From assembly GCF_029223865.1 (NCBI RefSeq), contig NZ_CP119520.1:6448001-6512000 (forward strand): 64,000 bases of DNA, read 5' to 3'. Of the stretch, positions 48,975-57,882 are shown piece by piece. Origin of the DNA: Telluria mixta (GTDB taxonomy: Bacteria > Pseudomonadota > Gammaproteobacteria > Burkholderiales > Burkholderiaceae_D). The translations under genes were made by a program, and so were the position numbers. The first letter of the stretch is position 1. Every line of letters starts with the position of its first letter. The notes below the pieces were generated by a model that was not told where the DNA came from, made no database searches, and worked only from the letters and a program-made list of their open reading frames with translations.

Positions 48975-50630
48975 GTGTCCCTCACCGAAAAACCGAAGAT
49001 TCTCGTCGTTAATGACGACGCTGCCAGCCTGCTTGCACTGACGAGCCTGCTGGAGCAATGGGCCGACGAAAGCAATTACGAGGTCCTGTCCGCGCGCTCC
49101 GGCCAGGATGCGCTGCGCCAGGTGCTCCGTCACGATTTCGCCGTCATCCTGCTCGACGTAAACATGCCCGGCATGGACGGGTTCGAGACGGCCGAAGCGA
49201 TCCACCAGCGCCCGCGCTCCGCCGACATCCCGATCATCTTCGTCACGGCCTTCCTCGCCGACGAGATCGACCGCCTGAAGGCCTACCAGCGCGGCGCCGC
49301 CGACTTCCTGTTCACCCCCGTGATCCCGCAGGTGCTGCGCGCCAAGGTGCAGGTGTTCGTGGCGCTCGCGACGAAGAACGAACAGCTCAAGCGCCAGGCC
49401 GAAAAACTGTCCCAGCGCACGACCGAGCTGACCGCGACCAATAAACGTCTCGTGCGCGAGATGGAAGAACGGCGCGCGGCCGAACGCAAGAGCAGCGCCA
49501 AGGACGAATTCCTCGCCATGCTGGGCCATGAGCTGCGCAATCCGCTGTCCGCCATCAGCAGCGCCGGTTCGCTGCTGGGCATGCCGGGCGTCAGCGGCGA
49601 ATCGATTGCCCGGGCCCGCCTGATCATCCAGCGCCAGAGCCAGCATTTGTCGCGCATCGTCGACGATCTGCTGGATCTGTCGCGCGCCATGTCGGGCAAG
49701 ATCCTGCTGTCGCGCAAACGCCTGGACATCGCCACGCTCGTCTCGAGCTGCCTCGACACGTTCCGCGCGACGGGCCGTACGGCCGGCTACGACATCGACG
49801 CGCAGCTCGCGCCGGCCTGGGTCGACGGCGACGCCACACGGCTGGAACAGATCGCGACGAACCTCATCGACAACGCGCTGAAATACACGCCGGCCGGCGG
49901 CCGCATCGAGATCACGGTGGTGCCGATCGGCGAAGAGATCGTGCTGCGCGTGAGCGATTCCGGTGTCGGCATCGCGCCGGACCTGCTGCCGCACGTGTTC
50001 GACGTGTTCGTGCAGGGCGCGATCTCGATCGACCGCTCGCAGGGCGGACTCGGCATCGGACTGTCGCTCGTGCGCCGTCTCGTGGAGCTACATGGCGGGA
50101 CCGTCAGCGCCACCAGTCCCGGCAACAGCAGCGGCAGCACGTTCGAGATCCGCCTGCCGCGCACCGACGCGGCGCTTGCGGGCGACGCGCCCGCAAGCGC
50201 GCTGCCGCAGGAAGCAGGCAAGCCGAAAGTTCTGCTGATCGAAGACAATGACGATGGCCGCGAGATGATGGCGACGATGCTGGCCTCGTTCGGTTATCCC
50301 GTGCTGCAGGCGGGCGACGGCCTGGAAGGCGTGCGTGTGGCATGCGCGGAAACGCCGGACGTGGCCCTCGTCGATATCGGGCTGCCCGGCATCGACGGGT
50401 ACGAGGTGGCGCGTCGCCTGCGCCAGGACCCGGCGGCGCGTGCAATCCGGCTGATCGCGGTGACGGGTTACGGTCTCGAAGAAGACCAGCGCCGCGTCAT
50501 GGAGGCGGGCTTCGACCTGCACCTCGTGAAGCCCGTGGATCTGAATGCCCTGCTCGAACAGTTGGCCGCCGCGGCGCCTGCTTCGGACGACGCGGGCCAG
50601 CCGCAGGTCCAGCCGGCAGCCGCCGGCTGA
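48975..50630 (+). CDS. REC-HisKA-HATPase-REC hybrid histidine kinase
   Basis: A 551-residue soluble kinase with receivers at both ends. REC1 (about 8-125) has VVNDDA and LLDVNMPGMDG. A coiled coil leads to HisKA with MLGHELRNPLSAIS, a HATPase domain with SDSGVGIAP and GGLGIGLSLVRRL, and REC2 (about 415-530) with LIEDNDDG and VDIGLPGIDG. The start is GTG at 48975, with no strong ribosome site. Such proteins act inside multi-kinase phosphorelays. Its input is probably phosphorylation of REC1 by another kinase of this region. Confidence 0.93.
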   Translation: MSLTEKPKILVVNDDAASLLALTSLLEQWADESNYEVLSARSGQDALRQVLRHDFAVILLDVNMPGMDGFETAEAIHQRPRSADIPIIFVTAFLADEIDRLKAYQRGAADFLFTPVIPQVLRAKVQVFVALATKNEQLKRQAEKLSQRTTELTATNKRLVREMEERRAAERKSSAKDEFLAMLGHELRNPLSAISSAGSLLGMPGVSGESIARARLIIQRQSQHLSRIVDDLLDLSRAMSGKILLSRKRLDIATLVSSCLDTFRATGRTAGYDIDAQLAPAWVDGDATRLEQIATNLIDNALKYTPAGGRIEITVVPIGEEIVLRVSDSGVGIAPDLLPHVFDVFVQGAISIDRSQGGLGIGLSLVRRLVELHGGTVSATSPGNSSGSTFEIRLPRTDAALAGDAPASALPQEAGKPKVLLIEDNDDGREMMATMLASFGYPVLQAGDGLEGVRVACAETPDVALVDIGLPGIDGYEVARRLRQDPAARAIRLIAVTGYGLEEDQRRVMEAGFDLHLVKPVDLNALLEQLAAAAPASDDAGQPQVQPAAAG

Positions 50631-50639
50631 CCGACAAGG

Positions 50640-51149
50640 TTACAGCGTCGACATCAGCTCCTGCTTGCGCAGCGCCATTTCCTGGCCCAGCGCGAGCAGG
50701 TCGAGGCCGGCCTTCTTCGCCTTCGGGAACATTTCCTTCTCTTCTTCCTGGACGTGGTGCTCGATCTGTTCGCTCAGCACTTTCACTTTCGCGTCATACA
50801 GGTCGTCGTCCGGCTGCATTTCCTGCAGCTGCTTGATCAGGTCTTTCGCCGAGGCGTGCTCGACGATCGCCTCGTCGACCATGTCCTCGCCCTCCTCGAC
50901 CTTGGCCGCGCGCACGGCCGGATAGAAGAATTCTTCTTCGATCGTCGTGTGGGCGATCAGCGCCTTGCAGATCTTGTCCTTCAGTTTTTCCTTGCTGGTC
51001 GTGGCGCGGTCGCCCAGTTGCTCGAACTGTTCGAACATCTCGGCGACCTCGCGGTGATCGGCGGTCAGGAGGGCGATGGCGTCCTGGCCAGCGGCCATGG
51101 CGTTCGACTGCTTGCCGGCCTGTGCGCCGGATTGGGTTCTCGTGCTCAT
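50640..51149 (-). CDS. Hemerythrin/HHE-domain protein
   Basis: A 169-residue four-helix protein. Metal ligands of the HHE type are visible: LTADHREV, the histidine and glutamates of IAHTTIEEEFFYP, VEHASAKDL and IEHHVQEEEKEMFP. It may bind a di-iron site and sense or buffer oxygen, nitric oxide or peroxide. GAAGGAG lies before the ATG at 51149, and the frame is open upstream without family similarity. It converges with the REC-kinase-REC gene, leaving nine bases. Confidence 0.92.
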   Translation of the reverse strand: MSTRTQSGAQAGKQSNAMAAGQDAIALLTADHREVAEMFEQFEQLGDRATTSKEKLKDKICKALIAHTTIEEEFFYPAVRAAKVEEGEDMVDEAIVEHASAKDLIKQLQEMQPDDDLYDAKVKVLSEQIEHHVQEEEKEMFPKAKKAGLDLLALGQEMALRKQELMSTL

Positions 51150-51306
51150 GTTGACTCCTTCAGTGGGGGTTATCGGCACTGGGCCAGAGCCCCTAGAATG
51201 GACCGATATGCAACATCGGACTGTACGGGAACTCACAAAGACGATTCCTGCGCCGTCCCGGGCCAAGCTGTTGTATCATCCCGAGAAACATAATTTGGTT
51301 GCCTTC

Positions 51307-52020
51307 ATGAAAGTTTCGGAACCACATCCGCCGGATTCCGGGGAAGACAGCCAGCATGCGGCCCGTGCCGCCGAGCTGGCCGACCTCCTGGCCCATATGA
51401 CGACCTGCTGGGACGAAGACCGCCGCCAGCTGGCCCGCCGGCTGCACGACAGCCTCGGTTCGTCGATGACGGCGCTGACGATGCATCTCGGCCTGCTGTC
51501 GCAGCACCTGCAGGAACAGCCGCAGCGCGACCGCGCGGCGCAGATGAAGCAACTGCTGAACAACATCATCGAGACCAACCGCAAGATGCAGTTGGCGCTC
51601 TGGAACGACAAGCTGGAATTCCTCGGCCCCAAGGCCGCGATCGCGGAACTGGTGCAGGAATGGGGCCGCGAGCACGGCATCAAGGCAAAGGCCAGCATGC
51701 CCGACGAAGATCCCGACTACACGCGCGCCCAGGGCGTGGCGCTGCTGCGCTGCGCCGAGGAAGGCCTGCGCAACGTCTTGAAGCACGCGCAGGCGACGAA
51801 GGTCGACCTGATCCTCGACGACGACGGCGACCAGGCGATGCTGACCGTGCGCGACAACGGCGTCGGGCCGGCCGCGGGCGCCTCGCCGCCCTCGAGCTGC
51901 TACGGTCTGCGCATGCTGCGCGAACGGGCCCGCACGCTGGGCGGCACCTTGACGCTCGGCACCGGTCCGGACGGCAAGGGCACGGCGCTCACGCTGGTAT
52001 TTCCGAAGCAGCCGACCTGA
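51307..52020 (+). CDS. NarL-family-type sensor kinase core (HisKA_3, HATPase)
   Basis: A protein of about 237 residues. A dimerisation/phospho-acceptor domain has the HisKA_3 H-box (RRQLARRLHDSLGSSMTAL) and a C-terminal HATPase domain has VRDNGVGP and YGLRMLRERA. There is no sensor or membrane domain, so another protein must supply the signal. An alternative start at 51208 would add a 33-residue N-terminus; neither start has a strong ribosome site. The usual partner would be a LuxR-type regulator, which is not adjacent. Confidence 0.87.
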   Translation: MKVSEPHPPDSGEDSQHAARAAELADLLAHMTTCWDEDRRQLARRLHDSLGSSMTALTMHLGLLSQHLQEQPQRDRAAQMKQLLNNIIETNRKMQLALWNDKLEFLGPKAAIAELVQEWGREHGIKAKASMPDEDPDYTRAQGVALLRCAEEGLRNVLKHAQATKVDLILDDDGDQAMLTVRDNGVGPAAGASPPSSCYGLRMLRERARTLGGTLTLGTGPDGKGTALTLVFPKQPT

Positions 52021-52023
52021 TCT

Positions 52024-53328
52024 TCAGTGCAGCTTGACGAGCGGCGTCGTCCGCCGGATCAGGAAGCGCGCGAACGCCATCAGGCCCGTGCGCAGCGACC
52101 CCAGCACGGCCTGGTGGTGCATCAGGTGCAGGCTCATGTACATGATGCGCGCCATGAACCCTTCCACGAACAGGCTGGCGCCCCGTAGCGAACCCATCAG
52201 GTTGCCGACCGTCGTCTCGCGGCCGATCGACACGAGCGAGCCGTAGTCGCGGTAGACGTATGGTGCCTGCTGCGGCGGTTCGCCCTTGTCGAGGCGCAGG
52301 AATGTCTTGAGCAGGTAATCGGCCTGCTGGTGCGCGGCCTGGGCGCGTGGCGGCACGGCTTTTCCATTGCCGTCCATGCAGGCGGCGCAATCGCCCAGCG
52401 CGTACACGCCAGGCACGCCCTTCACCGCCAGGTGCGCATCCACGTCGATCTGGCCGCCCTTCGTGACGGGCAACCCGAGCGCACCGAGGAATTCCGGCGC
52501 GCGGATGCCCGCGGCCCACACGCACAGGTCGGCCGGATAGACGTTGCCCTTGTTGTCGCTGACCTGTTTCTGGTCGATGCGGTTCACGCGGCAATCCGTC
52601 ACGACGCGGATGGCGCGCTGGTCGAGCAGGCGCGCGGCCGCGTCGGACACGCGCTCCGGCAACGGCGCCAGGATGCGCGGCGCGCCTTCGAGCAGGGTGA
52701 TGCGGACGTCGCGCCTGACCTGCAGGCGGCGGAAGCCATAGGCGGCATAGACGCCGGACGCTTCGCGCAATTCCGCCGCCAGTTCGACGCCCGTGGCGCC
52801 GCCGCCGATGATGACGATGTCGAGGCCGGAGCCGGCCGTACCCTCCTCCTTCTGCTGCTCGGCCTGGGCGAGCAGGCGCAGCAGGCGCAGGCGGAACCGT
52901 TCCGCGTCCTCGGTGGCATTCAGGGAAATCGTGTGTTCGCGCGCGCCGGGCACGCCGAAATAATTCGACGTGCTGCCGACGGCGATCACCAGCGAGCGGT
53001 AGCCGAGCGTGCGTTCGGGCAGCACTTCTTCGCCGTCGCTGGACGCGGTGACGGGGGCGATCGTGATGCGGCGCGCGGCGGCGTCCAGCGCCGTCATGGC
53101 GCCGTACACGAAGGAAAAGCCGCGGTCGTGCGCCAGCATCTGGTACGACAGGCCTTCCTGGTGGATATCCAGCGTGCCGGCCGCCACCTCGTGCAGCGAC
53201 GGTTTCCACACGTGGTACAGCCGGCTGTCGACCAGCGTCACCTTGTCCGGTCCCAGTTTGCGGCCCAGTTTGCAGGCCAGCTCCAGCCCGCCAGCCCCGC
53301 CGCCCACGATCACGATATCGCTCTGCAA
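52024..53328 (-). CDS. Type II NADH dehydrogenase (NDH-2-like FAD oxidoreductase)
   Basis: A 434-residue flavoprotein with two dinucleotide-binding folds: FAD (DIVIVGGGAGGLELACKLG) at the N-terminus and NAD(H) (DIVIIGGGATGVELAAEL) near residue 160. The conserved ALGDCAAC and a C-terminal amphipathic, membrane-binding region (GFMARIMYMSLHLMHHQAV) are present. NDH-2 passes electrons from NADH to quinone without pumping protons. The start is taken as TTG at 53328, with GGAGG five bases upstream. The frame is open further upstream but encodes low-complexity sequence unlike the family. Confidence 0.92.
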   Translation of the reverse strand: MQSDIVIVGGGAGGLELACKLGRKLGPDKVTLVDSRLYHVWKPSLHEVAAGTLDIHQEGLSYQMLAHDRGFSFVYGAMTALDAAARRITIAPVTASSDGEEVLPERTLGYRSLVIAVGSTSNYFGVPGAREHTISLNATEDAERFRLRLLRLLAQAEQQKEEGTAGSGLDIVIIGGGATGVELAAELREASGVYAAYGFRRLQVRRDVRITLLEGAPRILAPLPERVSDAAARLLDQRAIRVVTDCRVNRIDQKQVSDNKGNVYPADLCVWAAGIRAPEFLGALGLPVTKGGQIDVDAHLAVKGVPGVYALGDCAACMDGNGKAVPPRAQAAHQQADYLLKTFLRLDKGEPPQQAPYVYRDYGSLVSIGRETTVGNLMGSLRGASLFVEGFMARIMYMSLHLMHHQAVLGSLRTGLMAFARFLIRRTTPLVKLH

Positions 53329-53407
53329 GCCTGCCTCCGTCGGTCGCGCCCGTTGCCGGGCAAACGCAGGCAGTTTACTACGGGGTGGCGAAACCACCCG
53401 GCACGGA

Positions 53408-53908
53408 TCAGTCGTGGCCGCGTCCGTGACCCTTGCCGTGACCGTTACCGTGGCCGTTGCCATGACCATTGCCGTGGCCGTGACCGCGGTCCCAGTCGCC
53501 GCCGTGGCCGCGGTCGTCGCGGTACTCGACGCGCTCGACGACGCGCACTTCGCGCGGGCCGTCGCGGTAGCCGACATGCTCGCGGTAGCGCGGCACATAC
53601 GTGTTCGTGTACCACTCGTCGCGCACGAACAGGACCGGACGGCCGCAGGCGCCGTAGCGGCCGCAGAACTTGCCCCAGTGCTTGCGGTGGCCCGGCGGCA
53701 CGCGCAGGTAGACCGGTTCCGCCACGTAATGCGGCGCCGGCGTGATGATCACCGGCTGCGGCGCGTACACGACGGGACGCGGCACGTAGTCGCCGATGTC
53801 GATGCGACCATAGAAGCCGGGCTGGCCAATGCTGACGGAGACATTGGTCTGGGCCAGGGCCGGGAGGGAAGCGGCGCACAGCGCCACGCCGAAGATCAGG
53901 GCTTTCAT
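53408..53908 (-). CDS. Exported protein with Gly-His-Asn repeat tail
   Basis: A 166-residue protein with a signal peptide ending SLPALAQT, a Tyr/Pro-rich middle (YVPRPVVYAPQPVIITPAP) and a tail of four-residue repeats built on GHGN and GHGK that ends RGHD. The histidines could bind metal. No domain is recognised for the middle part. GAGGT precedes the ATG at 53908. The repeat tail corresponds to a 12-bp tandem repeat in the DNA, so its length may vary between strains. Confidence 0.85.
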   Translation of the reverse strand: MKALIFGVALCAASLPALAQTNVSVSIGQPGFYGRIDIGDYVPRPVVYAPQPVIITPAPHYVAEPVYLRVPPGHRKHWGKFCGRYGACGRPVLFVRDEWYTNTYVPRYREHVGYRDGPREVRVVERVEYRDDRGHGGDWDRGHGHGNGHGNGHGNGHGKGHGRGHD

Positions 53909-54086
53909 AGGATGACCTCGTTGTAATGTTTTACCGAAGTTTATCAAATGAAATCATATGCACAATTGGCTGCAACACCTGCTTACATTGTCGTTCCGGG
54001 CGGGATTACAACAGACCGGAGCGCAACATTTCCACTGCAGCAACCGCCCCGCTACAATCGCGGCCTCAACCACTGAAAGGTCATCG

Positions 54087-54758
54087 ATGTTCGCGAAATA
54101 CACCGTGCTGGCCGCGGCCGCCCTGCTGGCGGCGGGCACCGCCAACGCGCAAGTCGGCGTAACGGCCGATCTCGGCACCACCGGCGTGGGCTTCCACGTC
54201 GTCGTGCCGATGGAAACCTATTTGAACGGCCGCTTCGGCGCCAACTACTTCCGCCACAATTTCGACAAGACCTCCGACGGCGTCGATTACGATATCAAGG
54301 GCAAGCTGCAGACGATCGACGTGCTGTTCGACTGGTACCTGACCGAAGGCAGCAGCTTCCACCTGACCGGCGGCCTCGTCTACAACGGCAACAAGTTCAA
54401 TGCGAAAGCGAAGCCGAACGGCCTGGGCGGCTACACGCTGAACGGCCACGCCTACACGGCGGCCGACGTGGGCCTGCTGACCGGCCGCATCGACTACCGC
54501 AAGGCCGCGCCCTACCTCGGCATCGGCTGGGGCAACGCACTGGCGCGCGCGTCGCGCTGGACCACCAACGTCGATCTCGGCGTGTTCTACCAGGGCAATC
54601 CGAACGTGACGCTGACCAGCGTCGGCTGCAAGACGTCGGACACCGTCTGCAAAGCCCTCGCCAGCGACCTTGCCGCCGAGCGCCTGCACCTGCGCGACGA
54701 CGTGGACTCGCTCAAGCTCTATCCCGTCGTGCGCGCGAGCATCGGCTACCGGTTCTGA
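54087..54758 (+). CDS. Outer-membrane beta-barrel-like protein
   Basis: A 223-residue exported protein. The signal peptide (VLAAAALLAAGTANAQ) is followed by alternating hydrophobic/polar strands with aromatic belts (FGANYFRHNF, TIDVLFDWYL and APYLGIGWGNAL), ending in VVRASIGYRF with a terminal phenylalanine. This fits an eight- to ten-strand outer-membrane barrel. The cargo is unknown. GAAAGG lies before the ATG. Two cysteines (VGCKTSDTVCKA) may form a loop disulfide. Confidence 0.87.
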   Translation: MFAKYTVLAAAALLAAGTANAQVGVTADLGTTGVGFHVVVPMETYLNGRFGANYFRHNFDKTSDGVDYDIKGKLQTIDVLFDWYLTEGSSFHLTGGLVYNGNKFNAKAKPNGLGGYTLNGHAYTAADVGLLTGRIDYRKAAPYLGIGWGNALARASRWTTNVDLGVFYQGNPNVTLTSVGCKTSDTVCKALASDLAAERLHLRDDVDSLKLYPVVRASIGYRF

Positions 54759-54821
54759 CGGTTCGAGCGGCGCGCCGCGTCCCGCGGCGGTGCGCTACGA
54801 TGCGGCCATAGGAGGCCCATC

Positions 54822-54953
54822 ATGAACCGCCATCACGCACGCTTGAGCCTACTGCTCCTCGCCTGCCTCATGCTGGTGGCCTGCCAGGACCGGCGTGAAC
54901 CGGTGAAACCCACCGTCACGCTGGCCACGGCCACCCTCGCCGTCACGGCCTGA
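54822..54953 (+). CDS. Tiny lipoprotein
   Basis: A 43-residue product starting MNRHHARLSLLLLACLMLVA. A lipobox (LVAC) places the acylated cysteine at about residue 21, leaving a mature peptide of only about 23 residues (QDRREP and a Thr/Ala/Val-rich end). AGGAGG stands at ideal spacing before the ATG, which makes the gene credible despite its size. No family is recognised. Very small lipoproteins such as entericidin-like peptides are a possible parallel. Confidence 0.65.
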   Translation: MNRHHARLSLLLLACLMLVACQDRREPVKPTVTLATATLAVTA

Positions 54954-55048
54954 CCGCGCGCCCGCCGCGCGGCCTGCCCCGCTTTCCGGCCCCGTCCGCG
55001 GGCCGGCGCTCCTCTGCAACCTCGTGGTAGAATCCTCGCTGCCATAAG

Positions 55049-55140
55049 GCAACGCTAGGGGTCCTGCAGCCGCCACCGCGGCCGCGGGTGAGAAACACCC
55101 TCCGAACCTGATCTGGGTAATGCCAGCGAAGGGAAGCATG
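55049..55140 (+). ncRNA. TPP riboswitch (THI element)
   Basis: The conserved TPP aptamer blocks occur in order: GGGGTCC, GGTGAGAAACACCC, GAACCTGATCTGGGTAAT and GCCAGCGAAGGGAAGC. It precedes the DadA-like gene by about 105 bases. Downstream, CGGCTCC occurs twice (55159 and 55178) and can pair with GGAGCCG (55202-55208), which contains the Shine-Dalgarno of a short leader ORF. This suggests translational control by thiamine pyrophosphate. A TAGAAT -10-like box is at 55028. Confidence 0.93.
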
Positions 55141-55177
55141 CGGAATCCGGTCGCGCACCGGCTCCGGTTCTCTTTGC

Positions 55178-55208
55178 CGGCTCCACCCGTCGTACCCACG
55201 AGGAGCCG
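55178..55208 (+). promoter_or_regulatory. Shine-Dalgarno-sequestering hairpin, probable riboswitch expression platform
   Basis: Seven-base arms CGGCTCC and GGAGCCG enclose 17 bases. The 3' arm covers the AGGAG that serves the leader ORF at 55210. A second CGGCTCC at 55159 could compete for the same pairing. Confidence 0.6.
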
Positions 55209-55209
55209 C

Positions 55210-55248
55210 ATGCATCATCCCGTTTTCAATCGAGTCTCGCCCCCATGA
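55210..55248 (+). CDS. 12-codon leader ORF coupled to the DadA-like gene
   Basis: ATG at 55210 with AGGAG just upstream encodes MHHPVFNRVSPP and stops at a TGA overlapping the dadA start as ATGA. The dadA ATG itself has no ribosome site. Ribosomes loading on the leader would therefore deliver translation to dadA, and the riboswitch hairpin would control this step. The peptide itself probably has no function. Confidence 0.5.
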   Translation: MHHPVFNRVSPP

Positions 55249-56510
55249 ACGTGATCGTCCTGGGCGCCGGCGTCGTCGGCACGGCATCCGCCTGGTACTT
55301 GCGCGAAGCCGGCCACGACGTCACCGTGATCGAGCGCCGGAGCGGCCCCGCGCAGGAGACGAGCTTCGCGAACGGTTGCCAGATCTCCGTCTCGCACGCC
55401 GAACCGTGGGCCACGCCGGCAGGCCTGCTGAAGGTCGTGCAGTCGCTCGGCCGCGCGGATGCGCCGCTGCTGTTCCGCCTGCAGGCCGACCCGCTGCAAT
55501 GGCGCTGGTGCCTGCAATTCGTGCGCGAGTGCGCGCCCGGCCGCGTGGCCGCCAACCTGCGCCGCATCGTCGCGCTGGCCGAATACAGCCGCCGCAGCCT
55601 GCAGGCGCTGCGTGCGCGCCTTGGCATCGAGTACGACGGCCTCACGCGCGGCATCCTGCACTTCTACACGGACGAACGCGAGTTCGAGCGGGCCTGCCAC
55701 GCGGCCGCCGCGATGCGCGACCTGGGCTGCCCGCGCATGACGGTCGACGCCGATGAGGCCGTGCGGATCGAGCCGGCGCTGGCGCCCGTGCGCCGCAAGC
55801 TGGTCGGCGGCGACTTCACGGCCACCGACGAATCCGGCGACGTCCACCGCTTCACGACGCAGCTCGCGGCACGCGGCGCGGCGGCCGGCATCCGCTTCAT
55901 CTACAACACGACGGTCACGCGCCTGCTGGCCGAGGGCGACCGCATCCGCGGCGTCGAAATCATCGATGCGGACGGCCGCCATCGCGTGCTGCATGCGGAC
56001 GCCGTCGTCGTCGCGCTGGGCAGTTTCTCGGTCGGGCTGCTCGCACCGCTGGGCATCCGGTTGCTGATCTACCCTGGCAAGGGCTATTCGGCCACCTACC
56101 CCATCCTCGACCGGGATGCGGCGCCGACGGTCTCGCTGACGGACGACGGCCACAAGCTCGTCTTTTCCCGCCTCGGCGACCGCCTGCGCGTGGCCGGCAC
56201 GTGCGAACTGAACGGCTATACGCGCGACCTGAACCCCGTGCGCTGCGACGCAATCACGCGCAGGGTGCGCGCACTGTTCCCGGATGCCTGCGACTACGAC
56301 AATGCGACGTACTGGGCCGGCCTGCGACCGCTGACGCCGTCGAACGTCCCGTACATCGGCCGCACGCGCTTTTCCAACCTGTACCTGAACACGGGGCACG
56401 GTACGCTCGGCTGGACGATGGGGTGCGGGTCCGGGCGGGCCATTGCGGACATCGTGTCGGGGAGGAGGCCGGAGGTGGACTTCGCATTTACCGACGGTTT
56501 GCGGGCGTAG
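55245..56510 (+). CDS. dadA: DadA-like FAD-dependent D-amino-acid dehydrogenase under TPP riboswitch control
   Basis: A 421-residue flavoprotein of the DAO/DadA family. The FAD motif VIVLGAGVVGTASAWYL, ETSFANGCQIS, the YPGKGYSATYP segment and the C-terminal LNTGHGTLGWTMGCGSGR all match DadA. DadA oxidises D-amino acids to 2-keto acids, passing electrons to the respiratory chain. Control by TPP suggests instead, or in addition, a thiamine role such as making the glycine imine for thiazole synthesis as ThiO does. This is inferred from context only. No thi gene follows; the next gene is an RNA helicase. Confidence 0.92.
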   Translation: MNVIVLGAGVVGTASAWYLREAGHDVTVIERRSGPAQETSFANGCQISVSHAEPWATPAGLLKVVQSLGRADAPLLFRLQADPLQWRWCLQFVRECAPGRVAANLRRIVALAEYSRRSLQALRARLGIEYDGLTRGILHFYTDEREFERACHAAAAMRDLGCPRMTVDADEAVRIEPALAPVRRKLVGGDFTATDESGDVHRFTTQLAARGAAAGIRFIYNTTVTRLLAEGDRIRGVEIIDADGRHRVLHADAVVVALGSFSVGLLAPLGIRLLIYPGKGYSATYPILDRDAAPTVSLTDDGHKLVFSRLGDRLRVAGTCELNGYTRDLNPVRCDAITRRVRALFPDACDYDNATYWAGLRPLTPSNVPYIGRTRFSNLYLNTGHGTLGWTMGCGSGRAIADIVSGRRPEVDFAFTDGLRA

Positions 56511-56550
56511 CGGTTACACTGTCGCCTTTCAGGAAACCGCCACTGCCACC

Positions 56551-57807
56551 ATGTCGTTCGCATCGCTCGGCCTGATCGACCAGATCACGCGCACCCTCGC
56601 CTCGCTGTCCTACAACACGCCCACCGCCGTCCAGTCGCAGGCGATTCCCGCCGTGCTGGCCGGCCGCGACGTCATGGCGGCCGCCCAGACGGGCACCGGC
56701 AAGACGGCCGGCTTCGCCCTGCCCCTGCTGCAGCGGCTCGTGATGGACGGCGTCCAGGTCGCGAGCAATTCGACGCGCGCGCTGATCCTCGTGCCGACGC
56801 GCGAACTGGCCGAGCAGGTGCACGAAAGCGTGCGCGCCTACGGGGCCGGGCTGCCGCTGCGCACGATGGTCGCGTATGGCGGCGTCAGCATCAACCCGCA
56901 GATGATGCGGCTGCGTAAGGGCGTCGACGTCCTCGTCGCCACGCCGGGCCGCCTGCTCGACCTGCAGCGCCAGAACGCCGTGCGCTTCAACCAGGTGCAG
57001 ACGCTCGTGCTGGACGAGGCGGACCGCATGCTCGATCTCGGCTTTTCGCGCGACATCGACAACCTGCTCGCGCTGCTGCCCAAGCGCCGCCAGACCCTGC
57101 TGTTCTCGGCCACGTTCTCCGACCCGATCCGGGCGCTGGCGACCAAGCTGCTGGTCGATCCGGTCAGCATCGAGGCCTCGCCGCGCAACACGACGGTGAA
57201 GGCGATCCGCCAGTGGATCGTCCCCGTCGACAAGAAGCGCAAGCCCGACCTGTTCCTGCACCTGCTGAAACGCCACGGCTGGCCGCAGGTGCTGGCGTTC
57301 GTCAAGACCCGCAAGGGCGTCGACCAGCTCGTCGACCTGCTCGACGCGAAAGGCATCGCGGCAGATTCGATCCACGGCGACAAGCCCCAGCCCGCGCGCC
57401 TGCGCGCGCTCGAGCGCTTCAAGGCGGGCGAGGTCCGCATACTGGTCGCGACCGACGTCGCCGCGCGCGGCCTCGACATCGAGGAACTGCCCGTCGTCGT
57501 CAACGTCGACCTGCCCATCGTGGCGGAAGACTATGTGCACCGCACGGGCCGCACGGGCCGCGCGGGGGCGTCCGGCGAAGCGGTGTCGCTCGTGTGCGCG
57601 GACGAAGTCCAGCAATTGGCCGCCATCGAGGCGCTGACGAAGCAGGCCTTGCAACGCACGGAGGAAGCGGGCTTCGAGCCGGAGCATCGCGTGCCGCAGA
57701 CGAATGCGGCCGGGCAGATCGTCAAGAAGCCGAAGAAACCGAAGAAACCGAAAGGCGCCGACCGCGACGCGCCGGTCGTGCAGGAAGACGTGCGCTTCCG
57801 GCGCTGA
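56551..57807 (+). CDS. rhlE: DEAD-box ATP-dependent RNA helicase, RhlE type
   Basis: A 418-residue helicase starting MSFASLGL, as in RhlE. All core motifs are seen: Q-motif (PTAVQSQAIPA), Walker A (AQTGTGKT), PTRELAEQ, TPGRLLDL, DEADRMLD, SATFSD, the ATDVAARGLDI block and HRTGRTGRAG. A Lys/Pro-rich C-terminal tail (KKPKKPKKPKG) is the usual RNA-binding extension. It unwinds structured RNA in ribosome assembly and mRNA decay. It lies 40 bp after dadA on the same strand and could be read through from it. Confidence 0.94.
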   Translation: MSFASLGLIDQITRTLASLSYNTPTAVQSQAIPAVLAGRDVMAAAQTGTGKTAGFALPLLQRLVMDGVQVASNSTRALILVPTRELAEQVHESVRAYGAGLPLRTMVAYGGVSINPQMMRLRKGVDVLVATPGRLLDLQRQNAVRFNQVQTLVLDEADRMLDLGFSRDIDNLLALLPKRRQTLLFSATFSDPIRALATKLLVDPVSIEASPRNTTVKAIRQWIVPVDKKRKPDLFLHLLKRHGWPQVLAFVKTRKGVDQLVDLLDAKGIAADSIHGDKPQPARLRALERFKAGEVRILVATDVAARGLDIEELPVVVNVDLPIVAEDYVHRTGRTGRAGASGEAVSLVCADEVQQLAAIEALTKQALQRTEEAGFEPEHRVPQTNAAGQIVKKPKKPKKPKGADRDAPVVQEDVRFRR

Positions 57808-57882
57808 CCGGATTTTACGTGACGCAAGCGGGAAAATAATCGCGGTTCGGCACGAGGCCGGAGGCCGGCCTCATACCTCCAG

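Noticed and set aside
53329..53598. N-terminal extension of the NADH dehydrogenase frame
   Set aside because: The added residues are Ala/Thr low-complexity sequence read opposite the Gly-His repeat gene. A TTG with GGAGG upstream gives the normal N-terminus.
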